Part shown: positions 55,472 through 64,000 of the stretch, one piece after another | Numbering within the stretch: the first letter of the stretch is position 1 | How the letters are laid out: each line of letters opens with the position of its first letter | The notes under the pieces: model-generated | Told to the model about the DNA's origin: nothing | The model's input: the letters and a program-made list of their open reading frames with translations, nothing else | Database searches by the model: none | Position numbers and translations under genes: made by a program | NCBI GenBank assembly: GCA_947499635.1 | Contig: CANMPD010000016.1 | Coordinates: 1-64,000 of the forward strand | Direction of reading: 5' to 3' | Source of the DNA: an uncultured Paracoccaceae bacterium | GTDB taxonomy: Bacteria; Pseudomonadota; Alphaproteobacteria; Rhodobacterales; Rhodobacteraceae | Length of the DNA stretch: 64,000 bases

Positions 55472-56239
55472 ATGCCGAAGTTCGCAGCTAATTTATCCAT
55501 GTTGTTCAAGGAACTTCCATATTTGGATCGGTTTAATGCCGCCGCAGAGGCAGGCTTTAAAGCCGTAGAGGTTTTGTACCCCTATCAATTTGCCGCCAAG
55601 GATACCCAACGCGCACTTTTAAGCAATGGATTACAACTCACACTGATGAACGCCCCACCGCCAAACTATACTGGGGGTGAGCCTGGTTTTGCCGCTGTTG
55701 CATCATCCACAGAACGGTTTCAGCGCGATATTCGTCGTGTTCTGCGCTATAGTGATGTTTTACAATCCTCCAGTATTCATATCATGGCAGGCATAATTAA
55801 GGGCCCAGAAGCGCATAAAACCTTTGTTCGTAACCTTCAGTGGGCAGCAGATTTTGCACCCTATCAACAATTCACGATTGAGCCCTTGAATCCGATAGAT
55901 CAGCCCGGATATTTTCTGGACGATTACGGTTTGGCTGCGGATATTCTGGCCGAGGTGGGCCGGCACAATATCAAGCTGCAGTATAACAGCTATCACGCCC
56001 ACCTCATCCACGGCGACGCGTTGAAGGTCTGGGAAATGTTTAACAAGCATATCGGACATATCCAAATTGCGTCAGCCCCGACACGCTGCGAGCCTTCAAA
56101 AGGTCCTATTGCATTTGACGCCCTATTTAGCGCAATCGACAGTAGCGGCTACACAGGATGGATCGGTGCAGAATATACCCCAAGTACGAAACGTACCGAG
56201 GACAGTCTCAACTGGATGTCCCAGCTAGAGATGGCATAA
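55472..56239 (+). CDS. hyi: Hydroxypyruvate isomerase-family protein
   Basis: A 255-residue xylose-isomerase-like TIM barrel, starting MPKFAANLSMLFKELPYLDR with GFKAVEVLYPYQF. The catalytic pair of Glu residues is expected near FTIEPLNPIDQPGYFL (about 138-153) and GWIGAEYTP near 230-238, both visible. Hyi interconverts hydroxypyruvate and tartronate semialdehyde; the related OtnI acts on 2-oxo-tetronates. The gene stands alone, so context does not decide. GGGGGAAA lies upstream of ATG 55472; 11 upstream codons to 55439 are ignored. Confidence 0.9.
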   Translation: MPKFAANLSMLFKELPYLDRFNAAAEAGFKAVEVLYPYQFAAKDTQRALLSNGLQLTLMNAPPPNYTGGEPGFAAVASSTERFQRDIRRVLRYSDVLQSSSIHIMAGIIKGPEAHKTFVRNLQWAADFAPYQQFTIEPLNPIDQPGYFLDDYGLAADILAEVGRHNIKLQYNSYHAHLIHGDALKVWEMFNKHIGHIQIASAPTRCEPSKGPIAFDALFSAIDSSGYTGWIGAEYTPSTKRTEDSLNWMSQLEMA

Positions 56240-56456
56240 AAGATCTCTCAGGTTTCACAGGCGTAATTTCAGAGGCGCAATTTCACAGGTCTATAGTCGT
56301 AAAATCTGACGATTGTTGACCTCAAACAGCTTTCAAAACAGTCCGTGTCAACATCGGCCGGCGCGGAACACGAGAAGGCCGGTGAATGGCCTCCTCCCAA
56401 CACGGGCTTATGTGTCGTTAAGCTCAAGTTGATCTCTGAGCTGCGACCACAGTCTA
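56240..56456. other. Convergent intergenic region, hyi / polA
   Basis: About 217 non-coding bases between converging genes. It holds the short direct repeat but no strong terminator hairpin, tRNA or plausible gene that I can see. Confidence 0.4.
56259..56285. repeat. Short imperfect direct repeat
   Basis: AGGCGTAATTTCA (56259-56271) is repeated as AGGCGCAATTTCA (56273-56285), period 14, one mismatch. TTTCACAGG flanks the pair on both sides. Found in the non-coding stretch after the isomerase gene. Confidence 0.6.
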
Positions 56457-59258
56457 CTAATGCGCTTCTGCCCAGTTCAGCCCCTGTCCTGCATCAACAA
56501 TCAATGGGACGTCCATTTGCACGACAGGCATCGCTGCTGTTTCCATAACACGACGAGCTGTCGCGATTGCTTCTTCGACATGGGCGCGAGGAACCTCGAA
56601 TAACAATTCATCATGAACCTGCAGCAGCATACGTGCAGGTAAATGAGCAATCGCATCCGGCATTCGGACCATTGCACGACGGATAACATCCGCTGCTGTC
56701 CCTTGGATCGGCGCATTAATCGCCGCACGTTTCGCGAACCCAGCACGCGGTCCTTTGGAGGCAATTTCAGGTGTGTGAATTTTACGTCCAAAGAGCGTCT
56801 GCACATACCCATTTTCTTTGGCGAACCCAACTGTTTCATCCATGTATCGACGAATTCCGGGAAACTGTTCGAAATATCGATCAATGAATTTCTGCGCTTC
56901 ACCACGCGGAATGCGCAGATTGCGCGCAAGTCCAAAACCGGAAATCCCGTAGATCACCCCAAAATTGATCGCTTTGGCCTGGCGGCGTATCTCTGGCGTC
57001 ATTTCCTCCATCGGGATATTAAACACCTCGGATGCTGTCTTGGCGTGAATATCGTGCCCATCTGCAAAGGCTTGTTTCAATGCATCAATGCCCGCAACAT
57101 GGGCTAGGATTCGCAATTCGATCTGACTGTAATCAAGCGAGAGCAGCACATTTCCTTCATCCGCGACAAAGGCCTCGCGGATACGACGCCCATCTTCGGT
57201 GCGCACAGGTATATTTTGCAAGTTCGGCTCGGTTGATGACAGCCGCCCTGTGTTTGCACTTGTTTGTGAATACGATGTATGCACACGCCCCGTATCTGGG
57301 TTGATATGGTCTTGCAAAGCGTCCGTATAGGTCGACTTGAGTTTAGACAATTGCCGCCAGTCCAAAACCAGACCAGGCAAGTCATGCTCGGTCGCTAAGT
57401 CTTCGAGGATATCCGCCCCCGTCGCATATGCGCCTGTCTTACCTTTTTTCCCGCCTGGTAACGCAAGCTTGTCGAACAAGATTTCCCCCAATTGCTTAGG
57501 GGAACCCACGTTAAAGCTCTCGCCTGCTCTTTCATGTATCTCCGCCTCAAGACCTGCCATTTTCTGCGCAAAGCTATTGGACATTCGCGAGAGGGTGTCG
57601 CGATCAACTTTGATGCCATGACGTTCCATCTGCGCCAACACTGGCACCAAAGGGCGTTCAAGAGTTTCATACACTGTGGTCACGCGTTGCGCGTGCAGCT
57701 GCGGCTTAAACAATTGCCATAACCGCAACGTGATATCTGCATCTTCGGCCGCATAAGGGACGGCATCTTCAATCGAGACTTTATCAAAGGTAATTGCTGA
57801 TTTCCCGCTACCTAGCAAAGGCTTGATAGGAATTGGTGTATGGTCCAAATACCGCTCTGACAACAGATCCATACCATGACCATGCAGCCCCCCGTGAAGG
57901 CTGTAAGACAGGAGCATCGTGTCATCAATCGGTGCGACATCAACGCCATAACGCACCAAAATCTTGGCGTCATATTTCATGTTTTGGCCGATTTTCAAAA
58001 TAGCAGGATCTTCAAGAACCGGTTTGAGGATCGCCAAAACCTCGTCAATTGGCATCTGCCCTTCGGCGAGGCCAGACCCGCCAAACAAATCATCGTCGTT
58101 AGATTTATGAGCAAGTGGAATATAGCAGGCTTTTCCAGCTTCGACGCACAATGAAATCCCCACCAAATCGACCAACATGTCGTTCAAGCCCGTGGTTTCG
58201 GTATCCACCGCCACCCACCCGCACTCGCGAATATCGTCGACCCATTTGGCTAATTCCTCAGCGTTTCGAACACATGAGTATTCCACCTCGGCAAAACTGG
58301 GTGCTTCAGGTGCTGCAACCTCGGTCGTTTGCGCAGCTGTAACGGACACAGCTGGCGCCTCCACTCCCATTTGGCCAGCAATTCGTTTGGTCAACGTGTT
58401 GAATTCCATTTTCGTCAGGAACCCTAGCAACGCTTCGGTTTCAGGAACCTTGACTTCCAAATCTTCCAAGGCAAACCCAAGTTCCATATCGCAATCGAGC
58501 TGCACCAATTTCTTGGACATCTCGATCTGCTCGCGTTTGTCGATCAACGTTTGCCGGCGCTTGGGTTGCTTAATTTCTTCAGCGCGATCTAATAGATCTT
58601 CTAGACAACCAAACTCGTTAATCAAAAGTGCAGCCGTTTTAATCCCTATGCCCGGTGCGCCTGGAACGTTATCAACACTGTCCCCTGCCAAAGCTTGCAC
58701 ATCAACAACGCGTTCAGGACCAACCCCAAACTTCTCAACAACACCATCACTATCGATGCGTTTATTTTTCATGGCATCCAGCATTTCAACGCCGCCACCA
58801 ACAAGCTGCATCAGATCTTTATCAGACGAAATAATCGTCACACGGCCACCCGCATCACGTGCTTGGCAGGCGAGAGTCGCAATAATATCATCCGCTTCAA
58901 AGCCTTCGATCTCTTTGCACGCAATATTAAAGGCACGTGTTGCATCTCGTGTCAGCGGAAACTGTGGTTTCAGATCTTCAGGGGTCGGTGGCCTGTTGGC
59001 CTTGTATTGATCATATAGATCATTGCGAAAGGTTTTGCCCGAATGATCAAAAATCACCGCAACATGGGTCGGCGCATCTGAGCCGGTGTTCCCCTCGACA
59101 TAGCGATGCAGCATATTGCAAAAACCCGCTACGGCCCCAACAGGAAGACCATCCGATTTGCGGGTCAAAGGCGGCAATGCGTGATAAGCCCTAAAAATAA
59201 AAGCCGATCCGTCAATCAAATGCAAATGACAGCCCGTACCGAATTTAGTGTTTTCCAT
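56457..59258 (-). CDS. polA: DNA polymerase I
   Basis: A 933-residue Pol I with all three domains. The 5'-3' exonuclease (1-300) has FRAYHALPPLTRKSDG and DDIIATLA; the 3'-5' exonuclease (about 335-510) keeps the active-site DTETTG, so proofreading is expected; and the polymerase (about 540-933) has RRQAKAINFGVIYGISGFGLA (O helix) and LLQVHDELLFE. It fills gaps and removes RNA primers. Starts at ATG 59258. Confidence 0.97.
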   Translation of the reverse strand: MENTKFGTGCHLHLIDGSAFIFRAYHALPPLTRKSDGLPVGAVAGFCNMLHRYVEGNTGSDAPTHVAVIFDHSGKTFRNDLYDQYKANRPPTPEDLKPQFPLTRDATRAFNIACKEIEGFEADDIIATLACQARDAGGRVTIISSDKDLMQLVGGGVEMLDAMKNKRIDSDGVVEKFGVGPERVVDVQALAGDSVDNVPGAPGIGIKTAALLINEFGCLEDLLDRAEEIKQPKRRQTLIDKREQIEMSKKLVQLDCDMELGFALEDLEVKVPETEALLGFLTKMEFNTLTKRIAGQMGVEAPAVSVTAAQTTEVAAPEAPSFAEVEYSCVRNAEELAKWVDDIRECGWVAVDTETTGLNDMLVDLVGISLCVEAGKACYIPLAHKSNDDDLFGGSGLAEGQMPIDEVLAILKPVLEDPAILKIGQNMKYDAKILVRYGVDVAPIDDTMLLSYSLHGGLHGHGMDLLSERYLDHTPIPIKPLLGSGKSAITFDKVSIEDAVPYAAEDADITLRLWQLFKPQLHAQRVTTVYETLERPLVPVLAQMERHGIKVDRDTLSRMSNSFAQKMAGLEAEIHERAGESFNVGSPKQLGEILFDKLALPGGKKGKTGAYATGADILEDLATEHDLPGLVLDWRQLSKLKSTYTDALQDHINPDTGRVHTSYSQTSANTGRLSSTEPNLQNIPVRTEDGRRIREAFVADEGNVLLSLDYSQIELRILAHVAGIDALKQAFADGHDIHAKTASEVFNIPMEEMTPEIRRQAKAINFGVIYGISGFGLARNLRIPRGEAQKFIDRYFEQFPGIRRYMDETVGFAKENGYVQTLFGRKIHTPEIASKGPRAGFAKRAAINAPIQGTAADVIRRAMVRMPDAIAHLPARMLLQVHDELLFEVPRAHVEEAIATARRVMETAAMPVVQMDVPLIVDAGQGLNWAEAH

Positions 59259-59420
59259 TGCAGTTGCCCTATGCTCTGATGTGCGCTTGACCGGCTTTAT
59301 CCTTTATCTGAGCTGGCACTGCAATCAACCGCTTTACCTTTTGCATTATGTTTAACAACAGAATGTTGAAGAGCTTTCAAATATAGACACTCAGAAAAGC
59401 TATAATGCAGCGTTCACTTG

Positions 59421-59597
59421 TCATGTTTTGGCATGGCTTTTGTGAATATATTTGCAATCGCAATATGGGCATTCAACAAAACCAGTATCTTCTGGAATTT
59501 GCAAAAAAACACGCGGATGCCCTAAGGCGCCTTCACCCCCGTCACAAGCGACGCGATAACTGTCCACGATTTTTGTTTCTGGCGCTTCAATGCTCAT
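59421..59597 (-). CDS. zf-CHCC zinc-finger protein
   Basis: A 58-residue protein with a C-X8-H-X15-C-X2-C site: C18, H27, C43, C46 in [19 protein letters not shown] and [10 protein letters not shown]. This is the zf-CHCC family (NDUFS6-like), which stabilises respiratory complex I in mitochondria and some alphaproteobacteria; activity here is inferred. ATG 59597 is used (GAGG 10 bases upstream). Confidence 0.88.
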   Translation of the reverse strand: MSIEAPETKIVDSYRVACDGGEGALGHPRVFLQIPEDTGFVECPYCDCKYIHKSHAKT

Positions 59598-59667
59598 TGC
59601 TGGCGATCCTCTGGCTAATGCGTTAGGCCAACTATGAGCCATGGATAATTTCGGAGCAAGAGTCCCG

Positions 59668-60597
59668 ATGACAGAAGATGCAATCCGCCTTGAAGCGCTG
59701 CGGAAAACCTACAAGGGCCAAAAAGGCCAGCCAGAGAAACATGCCCTAAAGGGGATCGACCTTGCGGTACCACGCGGATCAGTCTTTGGACTTTTAGGCC
59801 CAAATGGCGCGGGAAAGTCGACGCTGATTAATATTTTGGCTGGTCTCGTGAAAAAAACCAGTGGGAAAGTCTCGATCTGGGGATTTGATCAGGACGAAAA
59901 CCCGCGGCAATCGCGCGCATCCATCGGCGTGATGCCGCAAGAATTGAACCTCGACCCCTTTTTCACGCCGCGCGCCGCACTCGAGGTGCAAGCTGGACTG
60001 TACGGTGTGCCAAAATCCGAACGTCGCAGCGACGAAATCTTGCGCTTAATCGGCCTCGAAGACAAAGCCCATGCCTATGCCCGCACCTTGTCAGGTGGTA
60101 TGAGCCGTCGCTTATTATTGGGTAAGGCATTGGTTCATAAACCAAGTATCCTCGTACTTGATGAACCTACAGCTGGTGTAGATATTGCTTTGCGCCAAAT
60201 GCTTTGGGAGAATGTCCGTCAGTTAAATGCTCAGGGCATGACGATTATTCTCACCACACATTATCTGGAAGAGGCACAGGAAATGTGTGATGAAATTGCA
60301 ATCGTCAACCAAGGCGAAGTCATCGCGCGTGATACCACGTCAAACATGCTGGACCGCCTGGATCAGCGTTCCATGATTATTCATCCCGCATGCGAGGTCA
60401 CGACCCTACCTCAGGCTGACGGCATCGACGCAGAATTGCGTGCCGACGGTGCTGTTGTCCTTCGGTATCATTCGAACCAGACGTCCGCCGAAGCCGTCCT
60501 CGAAGCCGTACATACAGCCCAGATCACCATTCGAGACGTAAAAACCGCCGAAGCTGACCTTGAGGATGTGTTCCTGTCGCTTACTAAATCCGTCTAG
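59668..60597 (+). CDS. ABC transporter ATP-binding protein (daunorubicin/YadG type)
   Basis: A 309-residue ABC ATPase of the ABC-2 (drug/polysaccharide export) kind. Walker [10 protein letters not shown]-loop near VMPQELNLD, signature [11 protein letters not shown], Walker [13 protein letters not shown] and the H-loop TTHYLEEA. The C-terminal 80 residues resemble the DUF4162-type regulatory end. No permease gene follows; a GNAT gene overlaps region after it. ATG 59668 gives [18 protein letters not shown] 59641 is also in frame. It needs a membrane partner encoded elsewhere. Confidence 0.88.
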   Translation: MTEDAIRLEALRKTYKGQKGQPEKHALKGIDLAVPRGSVFGLLGPNGAGKSTLINILAGLVKKTSGKVSIWGFDQDENPRQSRASIGVMPQELNLDPFFTPRAALEVQAGLYGVPKSERRSDEILRLIGLEDKAHAYARTLSGGMSRRLLLGKALVHKPSILVLDEPTAGVDIALRQMLWENVRQLNAQGMTIILTTHYLEEAQEMCDEIAIVNQGEVIARDTTSNMLDRLDQRSMIIHPACEVTTLPQADGIDAELRADGAVVLRYHSNQTSAEAVLEAVHTAQITIRDVKTAEADLEDVFLSLTKSV

Positions 60598-60610
60598 GCT
60601 TTATCACATC

Positions 60611-61081
60611 ATGCTTTTCCAAATCCGCCCCTTTGAAAATCGTGACGCGGTTGATTGGGGGCGTATATTTCATACAGCCATCCATGAAATTGCCTGTCAT
60701 GACTATACGCCACGACAACTTAACGCATGGAGCCCAGAACCACCGCCCGTCGATAAAGTTCTAGAACATGTAAGAAATCACCACGTTTGGGTCGCAGTGG
60801 ATGAACAAGACACGGCCCAAGCCTTGATAGAATTAGAGCCGGACGGACATATTGATTGTTTTTTCTGCGCGCCATCGGTTGCAGGTAAAGGGGTGGGAAC
60901 AGCACTCTATTCACACCTCGAAATGTCAGCACGCGCCTTGCAAATACCTGCTTTGCACGTCGAGGCCAGTCAAACCGCCAAACATTTCTTTAGTCGTCGG
61001 AATTTTCTGTGTTTAGAACGTCAAATCATCACGAGATTAGGCGTGGAACTCCATAATTACCGTATGGAAAAAACACTGTAA
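60611..61081 (+). CDS. GNAT-family N-acetyltransferase
   Basis: A 156-residue GNAT protein. The acetyl-CoA-binding motif is GKGVGTALYSHLE near 96-108, after the strand GHIDCFFCAPSVA. It starts MLFQIRPFENRD at ATG 60611, 13 bases after the ABC ATPase stop. Substrate unknown; could be a small molecule or protein N-acetyltransferase. Confidence 0.85.
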   Translation: MLFQIRPFENRDAVDWGRIFHTAIHEIACHDYTPRQLNAWSPEPPPVDKVLEHVRNHHVWVAVDEQDTAQALIELEPDGHIDCFFCAPSVAGKGVGTALYSHLEMSARALQIPALHVEASQTAKHFFSRRNFLCLERQIITRLGVELHNYRMEKTL

Positions 61082-61119
61082 CCTATCAAAACAATACCCT
61101 GATACCCACTTCTGGAGAG

Positions 61120-61971
61120 CTAACTGTTTTCTTCCGCATCGCGGACGGCTCTGAGCCCAGCGCGATATTCCGGATACAACAATTCTACGCCCAGTTCCGT
61201 CTTGATACGGTCATTGCGAACACGCTTATTTTCTTCATAAAAGCTGCGGGCCATTGGTGTCATTGGTGCATCTTCAAACGGAATTTCTGTGGGAGCGGGC
61301 AGGTTCAAAAGTTCGGCAGCATAGCCTAAAACATCCTGTGGCGGCGCAGGAAAATCATCACAGACGTTATAAATCGCGCCAAAGTTCGGACGCTCAATAG
61401 ATGCCATCAAAATCTGTGTGATATCATCGACATGGATGCGCGAAAAAACCTGACCGTCCTTTACAATCCGCCGAGCTTTTCCTGCTTTGAGTTTAGAAAA
61501 CGGCCCACGCCCAGGACCATAGATCCCGGCGAGACGAAAGATATGCAACGGCAGATTCTCATATGACTGCCATGCAGCCTCGGCCTCTGCGCGCCATGCC
61601 CCCCGTGTGCTGGTTGGGGCCACAGTATCCTTTTCGCAAACCCAAGCGCCGTCGCGGTGACCATAAACCGCAGTGGTTGATAAATACCCCATCCATTGTA
61701 AACTCGGCAATTGCGCGATCTGCGAGCCAAACGCATCAAACGCTGGATCCCCCTGCGCGTTGGGGCCGATAGAATGAAGAATATGCGTCACCCCGTCTAG
61801 CGAGATCTCATCCCCCGGCCACACCCGGCACAAGACACCCTCAGATGTAAATGCTTGCCGTGACGTACCAATAACACGCCACCCTTTCGCGCGCAGTTTA
61901 CGCGACAAGGCCTGTGCGCAATATCCATAGCCGAGACAAAGAAGCGTTTTAGGAGCGGGATCAGAAGTCAT
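61120..61971 (-). CDS. NAD(P)-dependent epimerase/dehydratase-like protein
   Basis: A 283-residue extended-SDR protein. The nucleotide-binding motif is CLGYGYCAQAL near 11-21; TAVYGHRDG and LAGIYGPGRGPFSKL are the usual YeeZ-like segments, and RIHVDDITQIL is near 176. It lacks the canonical YxxxK, as seen in YeeZ-type members. ATG 61971. Function unknown. Confidence 0.82.
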   Translation of the reverse strand: MTSDPAPKTLLCLGYGYCAQALSRKLRAKGWRVIGTSRQAFTSEGVLCRVWPGDEISLDGVTHILHSIGPNAQGDPAFDAFGSQIAQLPSLQWMGYLSTTAVYGHRDGAWVCEKDTVAPTSTRGAWRAEAEAAWQSYENLPLHIFRLAGIYGPGRGPFSKLKAGKARRIVKDGQVFSRIHVDDITQILMASIERPNFGAIYNVCDDFPAPPQDVLGYAAELLNLPAPTEIPFEDAPMTPMARSFYEENKRVRNDRIKTELGVELLYPEYRAGLRAVRDAEENS

Positions 61972-62023
61972 AACCACCAAATGTGTTTGGAATTATCTGT
62001 TTCAAGTAACCTCACCTCTTCAA

Positions 62024-62320
62024 TCATGAAGTGATGCGGTCAATATGACCCAAATCTTGTTCAGGATTGATAACATCACGCAAGCGCGCCTTTATCTCTT
62101 TGGCTTCAGGAAAGCCGCCATCGCGTTTTCGTTCCCATAGAACAGTGTCTGCCACGCGGATTTCATACGTCCCGCCGATTTCACCAGGAACAAGCGTAAC
62201 CCCGCCTAGCTGTTCTTGAAATGTCATCAGCAATTCTTGAGCCATCCAAGCAGCGCGCAACATCCAGTTACAGCCAATACAGTACGTTATCACCACTGTT
62301 GGTTTTTCAACTTGTGTCAT
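62024..62320 (-). CDS. SelT/SelW/SelH-family protein
   Basis: A 98-residue Rdx-type protein with the redox motif C14-I-G-C17 near the N-terminus (TYCIGCNWMLRA) and GEIGGTYEIRV near 50-60. Selenium is not involved, because the first Cys is encoded as TGT/TGC and no UGA is present. Probable thioredoxin-like oxidoreductase, partner unknown. ATG 62320 has GGAG 6-7 bases upstream. Confidence 0.85.
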   Translation of the reverse strand: MTQVEKPTVVITYCIGCNWMLRAAWMAQELLMTFQEQLGGVTLVPGEIGGTYEIRVADTVLWERKRDGGFPEAKEIKARLRDVINPEQDLGHIDRITS

Positions 62321-62379
62321 CTGGCACTCCATCCGCGTTGTGTCCCTGAGTGTTTGTTTTCAAAAAGCGCCCTCATAAG

Positions 62380-62799
62380 TCAAACACGCTCTCCGGCTGC
62401 ATCAAGAACCAAACTACCATCTTCTTTTGCCCATGGACCCGCAGGCCAATTGTCCAAAAGATCCAAAACCTCTTGGGCGGGGCGACATAATTTTACACCG
62501 TTTTTACAAGCGACTATAGGACGGTTCACCAGAATGGGGTGTGCGATCATCTGATCTAAAATTAGCTCATCACTGACGGTTTCATCCAAAAGCCCCAACT
62601 CCTTGGCTGGTGATTTGGATGTACGTAACGCCGTGCGAGGGGTGAGACCAGCCGCAGCAAACAACCCTTGTAGCTGAGAGCGTGTCCAACCCACATCGAG
62701 ATATTCAACCACAACAGGATCGTACCCTGCATCTTGGACGAATTTTAAGACATTGCGTGACGTGCCACACGCCCGGTTATGGTGAATAACAATATCCAT
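62380..62799 (-). CDS. arsC: ArsC-family arsenate reductase (glutaredoxin-dependent)
   Basis: A 139-residue ArsC. The nucleophile is C11 in NRACGTSRN, and the Arg-containing RTSKSPAKELGL and HPILVNRPIV blocks of glutaredoxin-dependent reductases are present. It reduces arsenate to arsenite, but no arsenite exporter, ArsR or other ars gene is near, so a related oxidoreductase role remains open. It lies downstream in the opposite direction from ade. Confidence 0.88.
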   Translation of the reverse strand: MDIVIHHNRACGTSRNVLKFVQDAGYDPVVVEYLDVGWTRSQLQGLFAAAGLTPRTALRTSKSPAKELGLLDETVSDELILDQMIAHPILVNRPIVACKNGVKLCRPAQEVLDLLDNWPAGPWAKEDGSLVLDAAGERV

Positions 62800-62887
62800 G
62801 GCTGTAATCCTGTGACTATTTCATGGGCCTGTGATGATGACGTTCTAGGGGACTTGCACTTAATCACGCAATCATAAACACTAGGCT

Positions 62888-64000
62888 ATGACAGATCAGA
62901 TTTCTTCAAATCGGCCATCCAGTTGGCCAGACGTCGCCGCACAACTTATCGAAGTGGCCTCAGGGCGCGAATATGCGGATACTGTGATCCGCAAAGGCAA
63001 ATGGGTAAATGTGCATACCCGCGAAATTTTACCCAATCATGACATCGCGATCAAAGCAGGGCGTATTGCCTATGTTGGCCCTGATGCCTCTTATTGTACA
63101 GGATCTGAAACCGAGGTGATCGAAGCGAATGGTCGTTTTATGATCCCCGGTCTGTGTGACGCTCACATGCATATTGAAAGCGGGATGCTAACCCCGGCTG
63201 AATTCGCCCGTGCCGTTATCCCGCATGGCACGACCAGCATGTTCACCGATCCACATGAGATCGCCAATGTCTTGGGCCTTGAAGGTGTACGTCTCATGCA
63301 TGACGAAGCCTTAATTCAACCGATCAACATCTACACACAAATGCCCTCTTGCGCGCCCTCTGCCCCGGGGCTGGAGACAACAGGACACGAAATCACCCCT
63401 GCTGACGTACAAGACGCGATGAGCTGGCCAGGAATTATTGGTCTTGGCGAAATGATGAATTTTCCCGGTGTCAGCAGCGGCGACCCTAAAATGCTTGCCG
63501 AAATTGCAGCGACGCAGCGGGCCGGAAAAACTATCGGTGGGCACTATGCATCCCCTGATCTAGGTCCTGCATTTGCAGCCTATGTCGCCGGAGGTCCCGC
63601 CGACGATCACGAAGGTACCTGTGAAGCCGATGCTATCGCGCGCGCGCGTCAAGGAATGCGATCGATGATGCGGCTCGGTTCTGCCTGGTACGATGTAGAA
63701 AGCCAGATTACTGCCATCACGGAAAAGGGTTTGGATCCGCGAAACTTCATCCTTTGTACGGATGATTGTCATTCTGGCACATTGGTCCACGAGGGCCATA
63801 TGGATCGGGTTGTACGCCACGCCATCGCCTGCGGGTGCGATCCTGTTATTGCCCTACAAATGGCCACAATTAACACCGCGACGCATTTTGGTTTAGAACG
63901 CGAAATCGGTTCTCTTACACCTGGGCGACTGGCGGATGCTATTTTAACATCCGATCTTAACCTCCTGCCTATCGAATTGGTCCTCGCACGCGGTAAAATC
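62888..64000 (+). CDS. ade: Adenine deaminase, N-terminal part
   Basis: The first 371 codons of a roughly 590-residue amidohydrolase; no stop occurs before the edge of the window. Metal motifs are DAHMHIESGM near 92-101, EMMNFPGV and the GHYASPDL stretch, with a TDDCHSGT block near 296-303. It deaminates adenine to hypoxanthine. ATG 62888 is used; the upstream sequence has only a weak ribosome-binding site. Divergent from arsC. Confidence 0.93.
   Translation, partial: MTDQISSNRPSSWPDVAAQLIEVASGREYADTVIRKGKWVNVHTREILPNHDIAIKAGRIAYVGPDASYCTGSETEVIEANGRFMIPGLCDAHMHIESGMLTPAEFARAVIPHGTTSMFTDPHEIANVLGLEGVRLMHDEALIQPINIYTQMPSCAPSAPGLETTGHEITPADVQDAMSWPGIIGLGEMMNFPGVSSGDPKMLAEIAATQRAGKTIGGHYASPDLGPAFAAYVAGGPADDHEGTCEADAIARARQGMRSMMRLGSAWYDVESQITAITEKGLDPRNFILCTDDCHSGTLVHEGHMDRVVRHAIACGCDPVIALQMATINTATHFGLEREIGSLTPGRLADAILTSDLNLLPIELVLARGKI

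Noticed and set aside
58177-59010. A 277-codon open frame on the plus strand opposite polA
   Set aside because: It is fully antisense to the conserved 5'-3' exonuclease and proofreading parts of polA, is serine-rich low-complexity, and has no recognisable domain or ribosome-binding site.
62024-62320. Selenocysteine in the SelW-like protein
   Set aside because: The CxxC motif is encoded by two ordinary Cys codons; there is no in-frame TGA.
1-64000. CRISPR arrays, transposons, prophage or integrase genes
   Set aside because: No regularly spaced repeats, transposase signatures, phage structural genes or tRNA-bound attachment sites were seen.

Overview
The window is chromosomal DNA of an alphaproteobacterium, most likely Rhodobacterales (Roseobacter group), with a lower GC content (about 50% by eye) than many relatives. 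This rests on protein character and gene order: chvI-chvG-hprK-rapZ-EIIA-HPr divergent from pckA; folK-rpoZ-rsh-DUF2062-pdxJ-acpS-lepB-rnc-era-DUF1491-recO; etfB-etfA near hbd; and the moxR-DUF58-DUF4159 block. It is dense core genome. I saw no transposase, integrase, phage gene, CRISPR array, tRNA or rRNA.

Layout. 1-77: start of tuf (EF-Tu), leaving the window leftwards. 209-5017: a lipoprotein, parC, an SH3-domain protein and a short-chain dehydrogenase. 5074-9663: twin-TM protein, cobalamin adenosyltransferase, electron transfer flavoprotein etfBA, a conserved unknown, and 3-hydroxybutyryl-CoA dehydrogenase. 9703-15158 (minus): an apparent operon chvI-chvG-hprK-rapZ-EIIA-HPr-acyltransferase, i.e. 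an envelope-stress two-component system co-oriented with a regulatory, non-transporting PTS branch; pckA (gluconeogenesis) is divergent. 17294-19015: a metal efflux protein and a TauE-type permease. 19187-29975 (minus): recO, DUF1491, era, rnc, lepB, acpS, ABZJ_00895-like, pdxJ, DUF2062, (p)ppGpp synthetase/hydrolase, rpoZ and folK, interrupted between rnc and era by a plus-strand Tat-type multicopper oxidase.

30104-35342: NYN-domain protein, ispH, a MalY/PatB-type aminotransferase, a normal peptide deformylase, a second deformylase-like protein lacking catalytic residues, fmt, and a small membrane protein. 35447-38585: heme oxygenase and bacteriophytochrome (HWE kinase plus receiver), a complete red/far-red sensing unit. 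38659-45439: arfB, mepA with an Atg22-like transporter, a thioesterase, yggT, recQ, yaaA. 45447-47687: a soluble hybrid histidine kinase with two receivers. 47836-55265: moxR, DUF58, DUF4159 and a membrane protein, with a divergent DUF1285 gene. 55472-64000: hydroxypyruvate isomerase-like protein, polA, zf-CHCC protein, an ABC ATPase without a permease, GNAT, an NAD-dependent epimerase, a SelW-like protein, arsC, and adenine deaminase running off the right edge.

Functional themes are membrane and envelope homeostasis (ChvIG, acyltransferase, mepA, moxR block), nutrient and stringent signalling (PTS branch, RSH, omega), co-translational N-terminus processing (def, fmt), and light sensing. No unmistakably new system is present. 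The best leads are the catalytically dead deformylase paralogue between def and fmt, the multicopper oxidase inside an otherwise conserved cluster, the moxR block whose last gene begins in a tandem 9-bp repeat, and the bphO-bphP unit with an HWE kinase and no DNA-binding partner.
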